Below, piece after piece: positions 5,372-5,555 of a stretch of 5,555 bases of DNA (position 1 is the first letter of the stretch; every line of letters starts with the position of its first letter). Source of the DNA: Desulfonema limicola (GTDB taxonomy: Bacteria > Desulfobacterota > Desulfobacteria > Desulfobacterales > DYRC01). The notes below the pieces were generated by a model. The model worked only from the letters and a program-made list of their open reading frames with translations. It was not told the DNA's origin and searched no databases. The translations under genes and the position numbers were made by a program. Where the stretch lies: assembly GCA_020718925.1 (NCBI GenBank), contig DYRC01000273.1, positions 1-5,555 of the forward strand, in the 5' to 3' direction.

Positions 5372-5555
5372 ATCGGATTTTCCTCAATTCTTTTCTATCA
5401 AGCGGCAAGTCCCCTGCCCCCTCCCCGAAAACAGGAGGGGAATCAGTAACGAACCCGTATCACGGATAGCTCTGACCTGTGGGGCGGGGGGAGTACCGGA
5501 AACAGTTGTTCGGAGATCATATCCTTTCAAACTTTCATCTGAGTGTTGAACTAAA
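5372..5555. other. Non-coding tail after the last gene
   Basis: This 184-base stretch follows the beta-helix gene and shows no convincing gene on either strand. It contains the second GC-rich palindrome (5415-5443) and a G-rich patch with GGGGCGGGGGG near 5480. There is no hairpin with a T-run that would mark a clear intrinsic terminator. The next gene, if any, starts beyond the window. Confidence 0.6.
5415..5443 (+). repeat. GC-rich palindromic intergenic repeat, copy 2
   Basis: CCCCTCC (5418-5424) and GGAGGGG (5434-5440) form a perfect 7-base stem around the loop CCGAAAACA. It shares TGCCCCC at the left end and the 12 bases CAGGAGGGGAAT at the right end with the copy at 3901-3923, in the same orientation; the loops differ. 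AATCAG follows, with no T-run, so it is better read as a dispersed palindromic repeat than as a standard terminator. Confidence 0.72.

Noticed and set aside
5418..5440. Possible intrinsic terminator
   Set aside because: The stem is strong but is followed by AATCAG rather than a T-run, and a sister copy lies between genes inside the operon. A dispersed palindrome explains it better.
5478..5495. G-quadruplex in the G-rich patch
   Set aside because: Only two long G runs are present, and four are needed for a standard intramolecular quadruplex.
5274..5549. 91-codon open frame running past the end of the last gene
   Set aside because: It begins inside the beta-helix gene in another frame and crosses the GC-rich repeat; the product shows no domain and the start has no ribosome binding site.

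Overview
The window carries six genes, all on the + strand and tightly spaced. They look like one signalling operon from a Gram-negative bacterium of moderate G+C content. The protein style (a PAS-less dCache kinase of the HEINNP type, several stand-alone receiver domains, a CBS-pair protein) and the heptanucleotide and GC-rich palindromic repeats between genes suggest a sulfate-reducing deltaproteobacterium (Desulfobacterota, Desulfobacterales-like). That assignment is inference from gene style; there is no rRNA or taxonomic marker in the window.

Layout: (1) positions 52-1704, a membrane sensor histidine kinase; (2) 1794-2153, a stand-alone receiver-domain response regulator; (3) 2220-2846, a soluble kinase-like protein that keeps the phospho-accepting histidine helix but has lost the ATP-binding motifs, so it is a candidate histidine phosphotransferase; (4) 2889-3320, a second stand-alone receiver with a charged C-terminal tail; (5) 3332-3892, a CBS-domain-pair protein whose ribosome binding site overlaps the stop codon of gene 4; (6) 3947-5371, a 474-residue protein that reads like a left-handed beta-helix (hexapeptide-type) protein of unknown function. 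The last 184 bases hold no gene that I can support, only a GC-rich palindrome. The first 15 bases are non-coding, with stop codons in frame just before the kinase.

Working together: the parts of a four-step phosphorelay (kinase His, receiver Asp, phosphotransferase His, receiver Asp) occur in exactly that order as separate proteins. Neither receiver has a DNA-binding or enzymatic output domain, so any output is probably by protein contact, possibly with the CBS protein (nucleotide sensing) or the beta-helix protein. This pathway is inferred from order and motifs only.

The spacers are unusual. The first three contain AT-rich palindromes built of seven-base units. The copies on either side of the phosphotransferase-like gene are versions of the same element in opposite orientations, sharing 19 identical bases. 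The spacers on either side of the beta-helix gene carry a second, GC-rich palindromic repeat in the same orientation.
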